DNA of 64,000 nucleotides from Marinobacterium arenosum (GCF_019795155.1 NZ_JAILYN010000022.1:1-64000), one strand, 5' to 3'. Counted from the stretch's first letter, positions 40,356 to 51,324 are shown. The notes: generated from the letters alone by a model not told the origin. A program made the numbers and translations.

Positions 40356-40477
40356 ACGTCTGGTCCTCGCGCCTTGCCTGGCCCGTTTCGGGGCAATGAC
40401 GCGTCTCTCGAATTTAGTGTTAACAGGCCTGGTCTGAACGGTAATGCTGTTCGGTTAAGTGATTGGGGCGGTGATTG

Positions 40478-40560
40478 TAGGGCTGGCTTCAGTCGGCCAG
40501 GAGCCCTCAGGGCTCCATAACCGCCTGCGGCGGTGACGCACTGAAGTGCGCCCTACAAGG
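40478..40560. repeat. Palindromic repeat block of the TGTAGGG family
   Basis: TTGTAGGGCTGGCTTCAGT at one end and ACTGAAGTGCGCCCTACA at the other form the outer stem; GGAGCCCTCAGGGCTCC and ACCGCCTGCGGCGGT form two inner hairpins. It occupies most of the gap between the DUF2185 gene and yejF; the remaining bases of 40356-40660 show nothing recognisable. Confidence 0.7.
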
Positions 40561-40660
40561 CTATGCCGTTCCTGATGGCGAGCATTTCTTCTATCGCAAC
40601 CGGCATTGCGCAACCTGACAGCATTACCGTCTGAGTGGCCATTTTACTGTCGTCGACGGA

Positions 40661-42277
40661 TTACTGAAAGGCCGCCTCCAGCAGCTTGCGGGTGTAAGGG
40701 TGCTGTGGCGCGCTGAAGATCCGTTCGGCGTCGCCCTGTTCGATCACTTCGCCGTGACGCATCACCAGCAGGCTGTGGCTCAGGGCTTTGACCACCGCCA
40801 GGTCGTGGCTGATGAACAGATAGCTGAGATTGTATTTCTGTTGCAGGTTGCGCAGCAGTTCGATGATCTGCTTCTGAATGGTACGGTCCAGTGCCGAGGT
40901 CGGCTCGTCCAGGATGATCAGTTCCGGCTTCAGCACCAGGGCGCGGGCGATAGCCACCCGCTGGCGCTGGCCGCCGGAGAATTCGTGCGGGTAACGGTGG
41001 CGGACCGCCGGATCGATGCCGACCTCGTTCAGTGCCTCGATGATCATCTGCTCGCGATCGGCCGGCTCGCCTACCTGGTGGATCTCCAGCCCTTCGGCGA
41101 TACATTCGGCGATCGACATCCGTGGGCTGAGGCTGCCATATGGATCTTGGAACACCACCTGCATACGGCGTCGCAGCGGTTTGACCTGCTTCTGGCTCAG
41201 GCCGTTGAGCGGCTGGCTGTCGAAATGGATCTCGCCTCGGCTCTGCTGCAGGCGCAGGATCGCCATCCCCAGGGTGGTCTTGCCTGAGCCTGACTCGCCA
41301 ACCACCCCCAGGGTTTCGCCCGGCCGCAGCTGGATATCGACGCCGTCGACGGCCCGGATATGATCGACGGTACGGCGTAGCAATCCTTTGCGGATCGGGA
41401 ACCAGACCTTGAGGTCCTTGGTTTCCAGCAGTGTGCGATCGTCTTTGAGCGGCAGCGGGGCGCCGGCCGGCTCGGCCGCCAGCAGTGACTGGGTGTAGGC
41501 GTGCTGCGGCGCGGCGAACAACTTGGCGGTGTCGTTTTGCTCGACCAGCTTGCCGTGGCACATCACGCAGACATGGTGGGCATAGCGGCGCACGATATTG
41601 AGGTCGTGGGTGATCAGCAGGATCGCCATGCCGAGTTTCTGCTGCAGTTCGCGCAGTAGCTCGAGAATCTGCGCCTGGATAGTGACATCCAGCGCGGTGG
41701 TCGGCTCGTCGGCGATCAGCAGTTCCGGGTCGTTGGCCAGCGCCATGGCGATCATCACCCGCTGGCGTTGGCCGCCGGACAGCTCGTGCGGATAGCTGCG
41801 CAGACGTTTTTCCGGATCCTGAAGGCCGACCAGTTCGAGCAGCTCCAGGGTGCGCTCGCGCGCCTGGGCGCCGCTCAATCCCTTGTGCAGCAGTAGGATC
41901 TCGCCGATCTGGCGCTCGATATTGTGCAGCGGGTTCAGCGAGGTCATCGGCTCCTGGAAGATGATGCCGATGCGGTCGCCGCGCAGCTGCCGCATCCGCT
42001 GCTCGTCGGTGTCCAGCAGATTTTCGTCGCGGTAGTAGATCGCTCCGCTCGGGTGGCTGGCGTGCGGGTAGGGCAGCAGCCGCATGATCGACAATGCGCA
42101 GACCGATTTGCCGGAGCCCGACTCGCCAACCAGCGCCAGGGTTTCGCCGGCCTTGATATCAAAGCTGACCCGCTTGACCACCGTGGTGCGCCCCGGAGGG
42201 CCGCTTTTGCGTCCGGACGTTTTGCCGTCCTGGAAAGCCACCGACAGCTCACGGACCTGAATCAATGGAGAGCTCAT
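40661..42277 (-). CDS. yejF: Peptide ABC transporter ATP-binding protein YejF
   Basis: The 538-residue protein carries two fused ATPase domains of the oligopeptide/dipeptide importer class. The first has [19 protein letters not shown] near residue 51 and [15 protein letters not shown]; the second has [15 protein letters not shown] near residue 330 and [16 protein letters not shown]. Fused double ATPases are typical of YejF (E. coli 529). It is the last gene of yejABEF, starting directly before the stop of yejE. The complex imports peptides, including microcin C in E. coli. Confidence 0.93.
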   Translation of the reverse strand: MSSPLIQVRELSVAFQDGKTSGRKSGPPGRTTVVKRVSFDIKAGETLALVGESGSGKSVCALSIMRLLPYPHASHPSGAIYYRDENLLDTDEQRMRQLRGDRIGIIFQEPMTSLNPLHNIERQIGEILLLHKGLSGAQARERTLELLELVGLQDPEKRLRSYPHELSGGQRQRVMIAMALANDPELLIADEPTTALDVTIQAQILELLRELQQKLGMAILLITHDLNIVRRYAHHVCVMCHGKLVEQNDTAKLFAAPQHAYTQSLLAAEPAGAPLPLKDDRTLLETKDLKVWFPIRKGLLRRTVDHIRAVDGVDIQLRPGETLGVVGESGSGKTTLGMAILRLQQSRGEIHFDSQPLNGLSQKQVKPLRRRMQVVFQDPYGSLSPRMSIAECIAEGLEIHQVGEPADREQMIIEALNEVGIDPAVRHRYPHEFSGGQRQRVAIARALVLKPELIILDEPTSALDRTIQKQIIELLRNLQQKYNLSYLFISHDLAVVKALSHSLLVMRHGEVIEQGDAERIFSAPQHPYTRKLLEAAFQ

Positions 42278-43303
42278 CTACACCTTCCTCGGATCGAATG
42301 CATCGCGAACCGCCTCGCCGATAAAGATCAGCAGGGTCAGCATCACCGACAGTACCACGAAGGCGGTGATGCCCAGCCAGGGGGCGTGCAGGTTGCCCTT
42401 GCCCTGGGCGACCAGTTCACCCAGCGACGGCGAGCCGGGTGGCAGGCCGAAGCCGAGGAAATCCAGTGCGGTCAGGGTGACCACCGAGCCGTTGAAGATG
42501 AACGGCATGAAGGTCAGCGTGGCGACCATCGCGTTGGGCAGTATATGGCGGAACATGATCATCCGGTCGGACAATCCCAGTGCGCGGGCAGCCCGTACGT
42601 ACTCCAGGTTGCGGCCGCGCAGGAACTCTGCGCGCACCACGTCGACCAGGCTCATCCAGGAGAACAGCAGCATGATGCCGAGCAGCCACCAGAAGTTCGG
42701 CTCGACGATACTGGCCAGGATGATCAGCAGGAACAGTACCGGCAGGCCGGACCAGATCTCGATAAAGCGCTGGAAGAACAGGTCCACCTTGCCGCCGTAG
42801 TAGCCCTGCACGGCGCCGGCGATCACCCCGATCACCGAGCTGGCCAGGGTCAGTACCACCGCGAACAGGATCGAGATCCGGAAGCCGTAGATCACCCGCG
42901 CCGTGACATCGCGGCCCTGGTCGTCGGTGCCGAGCCAGTTCTCGGCAGTGGGCGGCGACGGTGCCGGCACCGGCAGCTCGTAGTTGATGGTGTTGTAGCT
43001 GAAGCGAATCGGCGGCCACAGCATCCAGCCATCGCCTTCAAGCTCGATCAGCTCCTGGATATAGGAGTCTTTGTAGTCGGCCAGGGTGTCGAATTCGCCG
43101 CCGAAGCTAAGCTCTGTGTAGTCGTTCAGCAGCGGGCTGTACAGCTCGCCCTTGTAACTGAGCAGCAGTGGCTTGTCGTTGGCAATCAGCTCGGCGCCGA
43201 GGCTCAGCAGGAACAGTGCCAGGAACAGCCACAGCGACCAGTAGCCGCGGCGGTTGGCCTTGAATGTCTGCAGGCGTCGTCGGTTGATCGGGCTCAGCTT
43301 CAT
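42278..43303 (-). CDS. yejE: Peptide ABC transporter permease YejE
   Basis: This 341-residue inner-membrane permease belongs to the DppC-like group. A membrane segment at about residues 22-42 is followed by a long periplasmic stretch containing SYNTINYELPVPAPSPPTAENWLGTDDQGRD (residues 105-135, in parts), whose GTDDQGRDV is a YejE hallmark. The EAA loop YVRAARALGLSDRMIMFRHILPNA lies near residue 235. It follows yejB by three bases. Confidence 0.93.
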   Translation of the reverse strand: MKLSPINRRRLQTFKANRRGYWSLWLFLALFLLSLGAELIANDKPLLLSYKGELYSPLLNDYTELSFGGEFDTLADYKDSYIQELIELEGDGWMLWPPIRFSYNTINYELPVPAPSPPTAENWLGTDDQGRDVTARVIYGFRISILFAVVLTLASSVIGVIAGAVQGYYGGKVDLFFQRFIEIWSGLPVLFLLIILASIVEPNFWWLLGIMLLFSWMSLVDVVRAEFLRGRNLEYVRAARALGLSDRMIMFRHILPNAMVATLTFMPFIFNGSVVTLTALDFLGFGLPPGSPSLGELVAQGKGNLHAPWLGITAFVVLSVMLTLLIFIGEAVRDAFDPRKV

Positions 43304-43306
43304 CGC

Positions 43307-44401
43307 TCAATACTCCCGGCTTTCGAAGTCGATACGCGGGTCCACCAGGGTGTAGGCGATATCGCTGATCAGCTTCAGCAGCAGACCGAGCAGGGTGAAG
43401 ATGTACAGGGTGCCGAAGATCACCGGGTAATCGCGCTTGATCACCGATTCGTAGCCGAGCAGGCCGAGCCCGTCCAGCGAGAAGATCACCTCGATCAGCA
43501 TCGAGCCGGTGAAGAAGATGCCGATCAGCGCGGCCGGCATGCCGGCGATGATCAGCAGCATGGCGTTGCGGAACACATGGCCGTAGAGCACCTGGTTTTC
43601 GTTCAACCCCTTGGCGCGGGCTGTCAGTACGTACTGCTTGTTGATCTCGTCCAGGAAGCAGTTCTTGGTCAGCATGGTCAGGGTGGCGAAGCTGCTGATC
43701 ACCGAGGCGAACACCGGCAGGGTGATATGCCAGAAATAGTCGCCAATCTTGCCCAGCAGGCTGAGTTCGTCGAAGTTGGGCGAGGTCAGGCCGCGCAGCG
43801 GGAACCAGTCGAAATAGGTGCCGCCGGCGAACAGTACGATCAGCAGGATGGCGAACAGGAAGTTCGGGATCGCGTAGCCGATGATTACCACGGTGCTGGT
43901 CCAGACATCGAACGGGGTGCCGTCGCGCACCGCCTTGCGGACGCCGAGTGGTATCGAGATCAGGTAGGTCAGCAGGGTGGTCCACAGGCCGATGGAGATC
44001 GATACCGGCATCTTCTCGATGATCAGTTCGATCACTGTCTTGTCGCTGTAGAAGCTCTTGCCGAAGTCGAACACCAGGTAGTTCTTGAGCATCTGCCAGA
44101 AGCGCTCGTGGGCTGGCTTGTCGAAGCCGTACAGCTCCTCGATCTCTTTGACCAGTTGCGGGTCCAGTCCGCGACCGCCGCGATAGCTGCTCTCGCCGCT
44201 GCCGCTGGTGGTCTGTACCGTATCGCTCTGCACGCCGGAGCCGACCCGGCTGGTGGCGCCGGGATCAAGCCCTTCCAGTTGGGCAATGGTTTGCTCGACC
44301 GGACCGCCAGGCGCGGCCTGGACGATCAGGAAGTTAATGGTCAGGATGCCGAGCAGGGTGGGGATGATCAGCAGCAGCCGGCGCAGGATATAGGCGGCCA
44401 T
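43307..44401 (-). CDS. yejB: Peptide ABC transporter permease YejB
   Basis: The 364-residue DppB-like permease starts with [19 protein letters not shown], the usual opening of this group. An inserted hydrophilic region (about residues 38-100, with repeated Gly/Ser near [13 protein letters not shown]) distinguishes YejB from ordinary DppB. The EAA loop [26 protein letters not shown] is near residue 245. Its ATG shares one base with the yejA stop, so it is translationally coupled. Confidence 0.93.
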   Translation of the reverse strand: MAAYILRRLLLIIPTLLGILTINFLIVQAAPGGPVEQTIAQLEGLDPGATSRVGSGVQSDTVQTTSGSGESSYRGGRGLDPQLVKEIEELYGFDKPAHERFWQMLKNYLVFDFGKSFYSDKTVIELIIEKMPVSISIGLWTTLLTYLISIPLGVRKAVRDGTPFDVWTSTVVIIGYAIPNFLFAILLIVLFAGGTYFDWFPLRGLTSPNFDELSLLGKIGDYFWHITLPVFASVISSFATLTMLTKNCFLDEINKQYVLTARAKGLNENQVLYGHVFRNAMLLIIAGMPAALIGIFFTGSMLIEVIFSLDGLGLLGYESVIKRDYPVIFGTLYIFTLLGLLLKLISDIAYTLVDPRIDFESREY

Positions 44402-46209
44402 CAGTTAGCGGCACTCCGTTGCTGTTGCGGTTTGATCCACCAGGTGTCCAGGCCGAGACTGTATTTCGGCCGGATCGCCGGCATGCCGAATTTGTCCCAG
44501 TAGGCCACTCGATAGCTGCTGATGTGGTACTGCGGGATTACGTAGTGGTTCCACTGCAGTACCCGGTCCAGCGCCCGGGCGCGGGCTACCAGATCGGCGC
44601 GGGTCGGCGCCTGGATCAGCTGTTCGACCAGGTAGTCCACCGCCGGATTCTTGATGCCGATAATATTCCGGCTGCCCGGTTGGTCGGCCATGGTGGAGTG
44701 CCAGTAGTCACGTTGTTCGTTGCCCGGCGAATTGGATTGCGGGAAGCTGGCGACCAGCATATCGAAGTCGTAGCTGCGCAGCCGGTTGATGAACTGGGAG
44801 ATATCCACCAGTCGCAGCTGGACATCGATCCCCATCAGTTCGAGATTGCGGACGAACGGACCGACGATTCGTTCGAATGCCTTGTCACGCATCAGTAGCT
44901 CGAACTGGAACTGCTCCCCCTTGTCGTTGACCAGCTTGCCCTGTTTCAGTTGCCAGCCAGCCTGGCGGAACAGGCGTAGCGCCGTGCGCAGATGGCTGCG
45001 GATCTTGCCGTTGCCGTCGGTGGTGGGGGCGCGATACACCTTGCTGAACACCTCGTCAGGCACCTGGTCGCGGATCGGCTCCAGTACCGCCAGTTCGCGC
45101 TCGTCCGGCAGCTCGCTGGCGGCCATCTCGGAGTTGGCAAAGTAGCTGTGGCTGCGGGTGTAGGCGTTATAGAAAATATTACGGTTGGTCCATTCGAAAT
45201 CGAAGGCGTAGGCCAGCGCCTCGCGCACCCGTTGGTCGCTGAACTTCGGCTTGCGGATGTTCATGGCGAACGCCTGCATGCCGGTGGGGTTCTCGTGGTG
45301 CAGTTCGCGCACCTGTATCCGGCCCTCGACGAACGGCTGGCCGGTATAGCCGGTGGCCCAGCGCTTGGAGGAGTTCTCCAGTCGGAAGTCGTACTCGCCG
45401 GCCTTGAAGGCTTCCAGCGCCACGGTGCCGTCCAGATAGTAGTCGTAAACGATGGTGCCGAAGTTGTTGCGGCCCCGGTTGGCCGCCAGCTCCGTGCCCC
45501 AGTAATCATTGCGCAACTGGTAGGTGATCGAGCGGCCGGCGTCGAACTTGCTGAGCGTGTAGGGGCCGGAGCCAATAGGAATATCCAGGCTCGGCGCACT
45601 GAAATCGCGTTGCTGCCAGTAATGCTTCGGCAGGATCGGTACCTCGCCGATGATCAGTGCCAGTTCACGGTTCTCGCCGCCGCGGAAGTGGAACTTGACC
45701 TGCTGCGGGGCGATCACCTCGACCTGTTCGATATCGGCGTAGTAGGCGCGGTAGAAGGGGGCGCCTTTTTCACGCAGTAGCTTGAAGGTGTAGGCGACAT
45801 CCTCGGCGGTGACCGGCTGGCCGTCGCTGAAGCGGGCTTCGGGGCGCAGCTTGAAGCTGATCCAGCTGCGGTCGTCGGCCACTTCCAGCCGCTCGGCCAG
45901 CAGGCCGTATAGCGAGAACGGTTCATCGTCGGCGCGCACCAGCAGGCTGTCGTAGATCAACCCCAGCCCGTCGGCAGAGGTGCCTTTGATGATGAATTGG
46001 TTGAAGCTGTCGAAGGTGCCGATGGCGGACTGCACCATCCGGCCGCCCTTGGGGGCATCCGGATTGACATAATCGAAGTGCTGGAAGTCGGCACCGTATT
46101 TAAGGTCGCCATGCATGGCGATACCGTGCTGCGTGGTGCCGGCCCATGCCGGCAGGTTGGCGGCCGCGATGACCAGGCCACCGAGCATGATCTTTTTCAG
46201 AAACGTCAT
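44401..46209 (-). CDS. yejA: Peptide ABC transporter substrate-binding protein YejA
   Basis: The 602-residue periplasmic binding protein of family 5 captures peptides for YejBEF. I start at the ATG giving [11 protein letters not shown] because it leads into a signal peptide ending [11 protein letters not shown]; a longer frame to 46308 would put 33 hydrophilic residues before the signal. Typical parts are DFDYVNP-like [37 protein letters not shown] and the C-terminal YFHIS-like [18 protein letters not shown]. It heads the yej operon. Confidence 0.93.
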   Translation of the reverse strand: MTFLKKIMLGGLVIAAANLPAWAGTTQHGIAMHGDLKYGADFQHFDYVNPDAPKGGRMVQSAIGTFDSFNQFIIKGTSADGLGLIYDSLLVRADDEPFSLYGLLAERLEVADDRSWISFKLRPEARFSDGQPVTAEDVAYTFKLLREKGAPFYRAYYADIEQVEVIAPQQVKFHFRGGENRELALIIGEVPILPKHYWQQRDFSAPSLDIPIGSGPYTLSKFDAGRSITYQLRNDYWGTELAANRGRNNFGTIVYDYYLDGTVALEAFKAGEYDFRLENSSKRWATGYTGQPFVEGRIQVRELHHENPTGMQAFAMNIRKPKFSDQRVREALAYAFDFEWTNRNIFYNAYTRSHSYFANSEMAASELPDERELAVLEPIRDQVPDEVFSKVYRAPTTDGNGKIRSHLRTALRLFRQAGWQLKQGKLVNDKGEQFQFELLMRDKAFERIVGPFVRNLELMGIDVQLRLVDISQFINRLRSYDFDMLVASFPQSNSPGNEQRDYWHSTMADQPGSRNIIGIKNPAVDYLVEQLIQAPTRADLVARARALDRVLQWNHYVIPQYHISSYRVAYWDKFGMPAIRPKYSLGLDTWWIKPQQQRSAAN

Positions 46210-46291
46210 TTGTGGTCCGTCACCCTTGTTCGCCCAGTCGGTTGAAAGCCTAACCGAATCAGGCTGATGGTTGTTGTTCTGTGACTGCCGT

Positions 46292-46540
46292 TCAGGGCTT
46301 TTGTTCAAATTGCGCGGCCAGCTCGGTCAATTGCTGATGCTGGGCGCTGCGTTTGATGCCGGCGGCCTTTAATTGGGCCTGCTGTTCCTGAAGGTATAGC
46401 AACTTGGCCTCGTTATTGCCTGCCAAGCCACGAATCAGGTCGCGATCCATCCAGTCGCGGATACGGCGGAACAGCACCCATTTGAACAGGATCGCCAGCA
46501 CGGTGGAGACGACGATAATGAAGATGCTGGTGGCGTCCAT
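46292..46540 (-). CDS. Small single-pass membrane protein, unknown function
   Basis: The 82-residue product has one N-terminal membrane segment (about residues 5-24, SIFIIVVSTVLAILFKWVLF) followed by basic residues and a helical, Gln- and Ala-rich tail likely to form a coiled coil (AKLLYLQEQQAQLKAAG). I do not recognise the family. It lies 13 bp after mltD and 82 bp before yejA on the same strand, so it may be co-transcribed with either. Its length, topology and charge distribution look genuine. Confidence 0.65.
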   Translation of the reverse strand: MDATSIFIIVVSTVLAILFKWVLFRRIRDWMDRDLIRGLAGNNEAKLLYLQEQQAQLKAAGIKRSAQHQQLTELAAQFEQKP

Positions 46541-46553
46541 CCTCTGAGCTCCG

Positions 46554-48212
46554 TTAGCGGGTGATATCGACGTACAGGGTCAGGCGCTGACCGGGCTGCA
46601 GGTACTTCTGTTTATCCAGTTTGTTCCAGCGCGTGATGTCATTGATCTTAACATTGAAGCGGCCGGCGATGCGGGCCAGAGAATCGCCGCTGCGCACCTT
46701 GTAGCCGATCTTGCGGACCAACTGGCGGCCATCGCCGGCGCTGGCCAGTTTCTGGTTAGGTTCTTGCCAGATGACCAGCTGTTTGCCGATGCTGAGCGGG
46801 TCGCCGGGGGCCATCTGGTTCCAGCTTGCCAGGCTGCGTACCCCCACTTTGTATTTGCGGGAGATCGACCAGAAACTGTCGCCGGATTTGACGGTGTAGG
46901 TCCGCTTTTGCTTGTTGCTGTTGCGGGCGATCTTCTGCTGAGTGCGCTGCTGGCGCTGGGCCTGGCTGAGTACGTACTCGCTGCTGTTGTGGGCGGCGGT
47001 CGGGATCAGCAGTGCGGCGCCGGCCCGGATCCGGTTACCGCGCAGGCTATTGGCGGTGCGGATCACGTCGGGTGTGGTCTTGAAGCGCTTGGCGATCAAG
47101 CCGAGTGAGTCACCCGATTTGATGGTGTAGCGGGTCCACTTCATCCGCTTCTCTGGCGGTAGCTTGGCCAGTTTCTCGGCGAAGGCTTCGGCCTTGTCGG
47201 CAGGGATGGCCAGGTAGTGAGGGCCTTTGGGGTCGGTGGCCCAGCGGTTGAAGCCCGGGTTCAGCAGGTACAGCTCCTCCATGCTGATCTCTGCCAGGTT
47301 GGCCGCTTCGGCCAGGTCGATCTGGCCCTGGGTTTCGACCACTTCGAAATAGGGTTTATTCGGCAACGGCTTCAGGCTCAGCTGATAGCGCTCAGGTTCG
47401 TTGAACAGCTTGGCGACGGCCAGCAGTTTGGGTACATAGGCCTGGGTTTCTTTCGGCAGCTTCAATGACCAGAAATCGGTCGGTTTGCCGGCCCGGCGGT
47501 TACGCTTGACCGCGCGGTCGACGTTGCCTTCGCCGGCGTTGTAGGCGGCCAGTGCCAGCAGCCAGTCACCGTCATAGCGCTTCTGCAGCAGATCCAGGTA
47601 GTCCAGCGCCGCCCGGGTGGAGGCGACCACATCCCGGCGTCCGTCGTACCACCAGCCCTGACGCAGGCCGAAACGCTTGCCGGTACCGGGGATGAACTGC
47701 CAGGGGCCGGCCGCCCGGCCGTGGGAGTAGGCGAACGGGTCGAAGGCGCTCTCGACGATCGGCAGCAGGGCCAGTTCGGCCGGCATATCGCGGGCGATCA
47801 CTTCGTTGATGATGTGGTGGTAGTAGCGTGAGGCGCGATCGGCCACCCGGTTGATATATTTCGGATGGCGGGCGTACCAGCTCAACTGGGCGTCGATCCG
47901 TCGGTTGCTCTGCTCGAGGTCCAGCTTGAAGTGCTGGCGGGTCAGTTGCCAGAGGTCGTCAGGCTCCTCGGCTGCAACAGCCTGCGGGGATTGTTCAGAA
48001 CGCTCAGAGTCGGGTTGGTTTTCAAGCCCGATGACGTTCCTCAATGCGCTGGCGAGAGTCGTGACCTTTTCCTTCTCGGTCGGCCGGGCTTCGGCCGTCC
48101 GGGCGGTATTGTCGGTCGCCGGAATTGAACTTTGCTGCTGGGGCAGCGATTGGCAGCCGGACAGGATAAGCGTGGAGACTACCGGAATGGTCAAAAATGG
48201 CCTGAAAATCAT
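46554..48212 (-). CDS. mltD: Membrane-bound lytic murein transglycosylase D
   Basis: The 552-residue lipoprotein cleaves the glycan strands of peptidoglycan, forming 1,6-anhydro ends. The lipobox is LILSGC (Cys near residue 20). The SLT domain (about residues 125-250) contains the catalytic Glu in ALLPIVESAFDPFAYSHGRAAGPWQF (in parts). Three LysM modules follow, near residues 360-400, 445-490 and 505-550, each with the SGDS core (IKSGDSLG, VKSGDSFW, VRSGDSLA). E. coli MltD has fewer LysM copies. Its neighbour gloB is the standard partner. Confidence 0.94.
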   Translation of the reverse strand: MIFRPFLTIPVVSTLILSGCQSLPQQQSSIPATDNTARTAEARPTEKEKVTTLASALRNVIGLENQPDSERSEQSPQAVAAEEPDDLWQLTRQHFKLDLEQSNRRIDAQLSWYARHPKYINRVADRASRYYHHIINEVIARDMPAELALLPIVESAFDPFAYSHGRAAGPWQFIPGTGKRFGLRQGWWYDGRRDVVASTRAALDYLDLLQKRYDGDWLLALAAYNAGEGNVDRAVKRNRRAGKPTDFWSLKLPKETQAYVPKLLAVAKLFNEPERYQLSLKPLPNKPYFEVVETQGQIDLAEAANLAEISMEELYLLNPGFNRWATDPKGPHYLAIPADKAEAFAEKLAKLPPEKRMKWTRYTIKSGDSLGLIAKRFKTTPDVIRTANSLRGNRIRAGAALLIPTAAHNSSEYVLSQAQRQQRTQQKIARNSNKQKRTYTVKSGDSFWSISRKYKVGVRSLASWNQMAPGDPLSIGKQLVIWQEPNQKLASAGDGRQLVRKIGYKVRSGDSLARIAGRFNVKINDITRWNKLDKQKYLQPGQRLTLYVDITR

Positions 48213-48406
48213 GGGGTTCCTGTGCCGATGCTGCGATTGAATCGAGCCATTCTATGGGGCGCCTAAAATAGGGTCAACAGGCACTCAAAAATGCCGTGCT
48301 CGGTCGGCGGGCAGGAAGGGGCTGGTGCGGTCGCGCCGCTGAACTGACGTTAGCGGGCGCGACCAGGCAGGAGTTGAGCTGGGGTGAACGTTTGGCTGAA
48401 AAGCGT

Positions 48407-49180
48407 TCAGAATTGATTTTTCCACTCACGGATGGCTGCGAACACGGCTTCTTCGCTGGCGCCGGCACCTGCTTGGAAACGCTCGGCGGCCTGGACCACC
48501 GCCGGCTGATCGCTGCGCATGAACGGGTTGACCCGCTTTTCGGTGGCGATGTTGCTCGGCAGCGTCGGTTGGTTATCGTTCCGTAATAGCTGGCAGTGCC
48601 GGATCGCCTGTTGGATATCCCGGTTGTCCGGCTCGACGGCGGCGGCGAACGCCAGGTTGGCCAGCGAATATTCGTGGGTGCAGTAGACTTCGCAGCTGTC
48701 CGGCAGTCCCTTGAAATAATGCATTGCGGCCAGCATCTGTGCAGCAGAACCTTCGAACAGCCGGCCGCAGCCGGCCAGGAACAGGGTGTCGCCGCAGAAT
48801 AGCTGGCCACTGCCCTCGGCTTGGAGATAGCTGATGTGGTCGAGGGTGTGGCCGGGAACTTCGGTGATCTGCAGCGGCAGGCCGAGCACTTCGATTCGAT
48901 CGCCGTCCCGTAGCGGATGACTGATCCCCTTGAATGGTGAGCTGGCCGGGCCGTAAACCGGAATGTCCCGCTGGGCAGTCAGCTGGCTGACACCGCCGGT
49001 ATGATCGGCATGATGGTGGGTGATCAGGATGGCTGCCAGTTGCAGCTGCTGGTGTTGCAGGTAGCGTTCAACGGGCGCCGCATCGCCTGGGTCAACCACC
49101 ACCACCCGCTGTTCGCCTTCGCGCTGGAGCAGCCATATATAGTTATCGTTGAAAGCGGGGATCGGGGTGACCTGGAACAT
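48407..49180 (-). CDS. gloB: Hydroxyacylglutathione hydrolase (glyoxalase II)
   Basis: The 257-residue metallo-beta-lactamase-fold enzyme hydrolyses S-lactoylglutathione to lactate and glutathione, completing methylglyoxal detoxification. The binuclear metal site shows THHHADHTGG near residue 53, and further ligands lie in GHTLDH and CTHEY. I use the ATG giving MFQVTPIPAFNDNYIWL, the conserved start, with GAGG upstream; the longer frame to 49300 is not conserved-looking. It functionally complements mgsA, which is encoded 18 kb away. Confidence 0.95.
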   Translation of the reverse strand: MFQVTPIPAFNDNYIWLLQREGEQRVVVVDPGDAAPVERYLQHQQLQLAAILITHHHADHTGGVSQLTAQRDIPVYGPASSPFKGISHPLRDGDRIEVLGLPLQITEVPGHTLDHISYLQAEGSGQLFCGDTLFLAGCGRLFEGSAAQMLAAMHYFKGLPDSCEVYCTHEYSLANLAFAAAVEPDNRDIQQAIRHCQLLRNDNQPTLPSNIATEKRVNPFMRSDQPAVVQAAERFQAGAGASEEAVFAAIREWKNQF

Positions 49181-49370
49181 GCGGTGCCTCACTGGTGGAG
49201 CCGGCTGGTAGCAAGGCGATAGACTGGCTGTCATACCGGCCGGCAGTCGGCTGTGTAACAAAAACAGTTTATCCGGCAATGGGTTATTGCCGCTTTTCAA
49301 GGTCAGATTACTCTATAATAGGTTCCCTGTTAACGGTGCGATCGCGCGGGTAACGTGAACTGGAGGTTTA

Positions 49371-50144
49371 ATGGCGTTCCGATCCCAACCCTCTTTGGAG
49401 GTTTTGCTGCCCGAGTTGCGGCACTGGTTCGACAGCGAACTGGGACAGGAGCTGCTGGCTGCGGAGCGCGAGCAGATCGATCGCGTATTGGCGAACCTCC
49501 ACGGGATGCACCTGTTGCAGATTAGCGTTGACAATCGTTTGACGCTGTTTGATCAGAGCCCGGTACATCACCCGTTCATGCTCTGCTCCGAACTGGCCTT
49601 GGGGGCGGGTACCAATGTGCTGGTCGGTGATCACCATGATCTTCCGCTGCAGTCCGATGTAGTGGATGTGGTGTTGCTGCACCATGTGCTCGACTTCGCC
49701 ACCAGTCCGCATCAGGTGCTGCGCGAAGCGGCGCGGGTTTTGCGGCCCGGCGGTCATCTGCTGGTGATAGGTTTCAATCCGGTCAGCTATTGGGGGCTTT
49801 ACCGGCTGCTGCGGCGCAAAGATCGTGAGCGGGTGCCCTGGCGTGGCCACTTTATCAGCCACCGGCGGCTACAGGATTGGCTGGCGCTGCTGGAGTTGAC
49901 CGAGTTGAAATCCTGGTCCGGCTATTTCTGGCTGCCGTTTGCCAGTGCGATCTGGCGTCGGCGCAGCCGCCTGATGGCTGGTTGGTCAAAGCGCAGCCCG
50001 GCCCGTACCGGCGCCTTTTTGATGATGCTGGCCCGCAAGGATGTGGCCGGAATGACACCGATTACACCCGTCTGGCGGCGCAGGCTGATTCGACTGCCGC
50101 TGGCGGAACCGACCGCGAGGGGACATACGCGTGAATGCCGTTGA
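49371..50144 (+). CDS. Class I SAM-dependent methyltransferase (YafS-like)
   Basis: The 257-residue protein has a Methyltransf_11-type domain in its middle: the adenosine-binding region near [25 protein letters not shown] (residues 83-107, in parts) and [21 protein letters not shown]. The usual GxGxG loop is poorly conserved (ALGAGTN). Position between gloB and rnhA corresponds to E. coli yafS, whose substrate is unknown. Its 3' end overlaps the rnhA start by 14 bases. Confidence 0.85.
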   Translation: MAFRSQPSLEVLLPELRHWFDSELGQELLAAEREQIDRVLANLHGMHLLQISVDNRLTLFDQSPVHHPFMLCSELALGAGTNVLVGDHHDLPLQSDVVDVVLLHHVLDFATSPHQVLREAARVLRPGGHLLVIGFNPVSYWGLYRLLRRKDRERVPWRGHFISHRRLQDWLALLELTELKSWSGYFWLPFASAIWRRRSRLMAGWSKRSPARTGAFLMMLARKDVAGMTPITPVWRRRLIRLPLAEPTARGHTRECR

Positions 50145-50571
50145 GATCTATACCGATGGCGCCTGCAAGGGCAATCCCGGCCCGGGGGGCTGGGGAGCCG
50201 TGTTACGTTACGGCGAAAACGAAAAGCATCTCTATGGCGGTGAAGCGAATACCACCAATAACCGGATGGAGTTGCTGGCGGCGATCGAGGCGCTGGCGGC
50301 GCTGAACCGTTCCTGTCAGGTAATTCTGACCACTGACTCCCAGTACCTGCGTAAGGGGATAACCGAGTGGCTGGCCGGCTGGAAGCGCAACGGTTGGAAG
50401 ACGGCGGCCAAGAAGCCGGTCAAGAACGAAGATCTCTGGCGCCGGCTGGACGAGGAGGTGGCGCGTCACCAGATCGATTGGCGCTGGGTCAAGGGGCACA
50501 GTGGTCACCCGGAAAACGAGCTGGCCGATCAGCTGGCCAACCGGGGCGTTGAAGAATTGCGAAGAGGTTAA
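50131..50571 (+). CDS. rnhA: Ribonuclease HI
   Basis: The 146-residue enzyme degrades RNA in RNA:DNA hybrids. The four acidic residues are recognisable: Asp in [16 protein letters not shown], Glu in [13 protein letters not shown], Asp in [11 protein letters not shown] and Asp in [15 protein letters not shown]. The start codon is GTG, inside the end of the methyltransferase gene, indicating coupling. dnaQ follows after six bases. Confidence 0.97.
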   Translation: MNAVEIYTDGACKGNPGPGGWGAVLRYGENEKHLYGGEANTTNNRMELLAAIEALAALNRSCQVILTTDSQYLRKGITEWLAGWKRNGWKTAAKKPVKNEDLWRRLDEEVARHQIDWRWVKGHSGHPENELADQLANRGVEELRRG

Positions 50572-50577
50572 CAACAA

Positions 50578-51324
50578 ATGCGGCAAATAGTGCTCGATAC
50601 CGAAACCACCGGTATTGATCCCAAGGACGGCCACAACATTATCGAGATCGGCTGTGTTGAGATGGTCGGCCGTAAGCTGACCGGCGCGACCTACCATCAG
50701 TACGTGAAGCCGGATCGCGAGGTCGACGCCGAGGCGATCAGCGTACACGGTATCACCAATGAGTTTCTGGCCGACAAGCCGAAGTTTCGCGAGGTGATGC
50801 AGGAGTTTCTCGACTTTATCCGCGGCGCCGAGCTGGTGATCCACAACGCCGCGTTCGACGTGGGCTTCATCGATACCGAATTGGCGCGCAATGGCATCAA
50901 AGAGCGGGTGCATGACATCTGTACGGTGGTCGATACCCTGGCGGTGGCGCGCAAGAAGCATCCAGGGCAGAAGAACAATCTGGATGCGCTCTGTCGGCGC
51001 TACGGCATCGACAACTCGCACCGTGAGCTGCACGGCGCGTTGCTCGACTCCGAGATCCTGGCCGATGTCTATCTGATGCTGACCGGCGGCCAGACCGCCC
51101 TAATGCTGGATAGTCGTGGCGGTAGCGATGGTGATGGTGATCAGGAGGCGGGCGAGATCCGCCGGATTGCCGCCGATCGCTATAATCTGGCGGTACTGCC
51201 GGCTTCCGATGAGGAGCTGGCTGAGCATCAGGCATTTCTTAAGATGCTGGACAGGAAGAGTGGTGGCGAGTGTGTCTGGCTGAAACAATCTGAACCGCAG
51301 GACGAGGAATTGGCGGTTCATTGA
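50578..51324 (+). CDS. dnaQ: DNA polymerase III epsilon subunit (proofreading exonuclease)
   Basis: The 248-residue 3'-5' exonuclease corrects replication errors within the Pol III core. DEDDh motifs are visible: ExoI LDTETTGIDP near residue 6, ExoII HNAAFDVGFIDTEL near 98 and ExoIII HGALLDSEILADVYL near 150. The C-terminal region needed for alpha-subunit binding is present. It is the last gene of the methyltransferase-rnhA-dnaQ operon, ending before a strong bidirectional terminator. Confidence 0.97.
   Translation: MRQIVLDTETTGIDPKDGHNIIEIGCVEMVGRKLTGATYHQYVKPDREVDAEAISVHGITNEFLADKPKFREVMQEFLDFIRGAELVIHNAAFDVGFIDTELARNGIKERVHDICTVVDTLAVARKKHPGQKNNLDALCRRYGIDNSHRELHGALLDSEILADVYLMLTGGQTALMLDSRGGSDGDGDQEAGEIRRIAADRYNLAVLPASDEELAEHQAFLKMLDRKSGGECVWLKQSEPQDEELAVH

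Noticed and set aside
41924-44503. 859-codon plus-strand frame opposite the yej genes
   Set aside because: Antisense shadow of yejF-yejA, rich in His, Gln, Arg and Asp as expected from reversed GC-rich codons.
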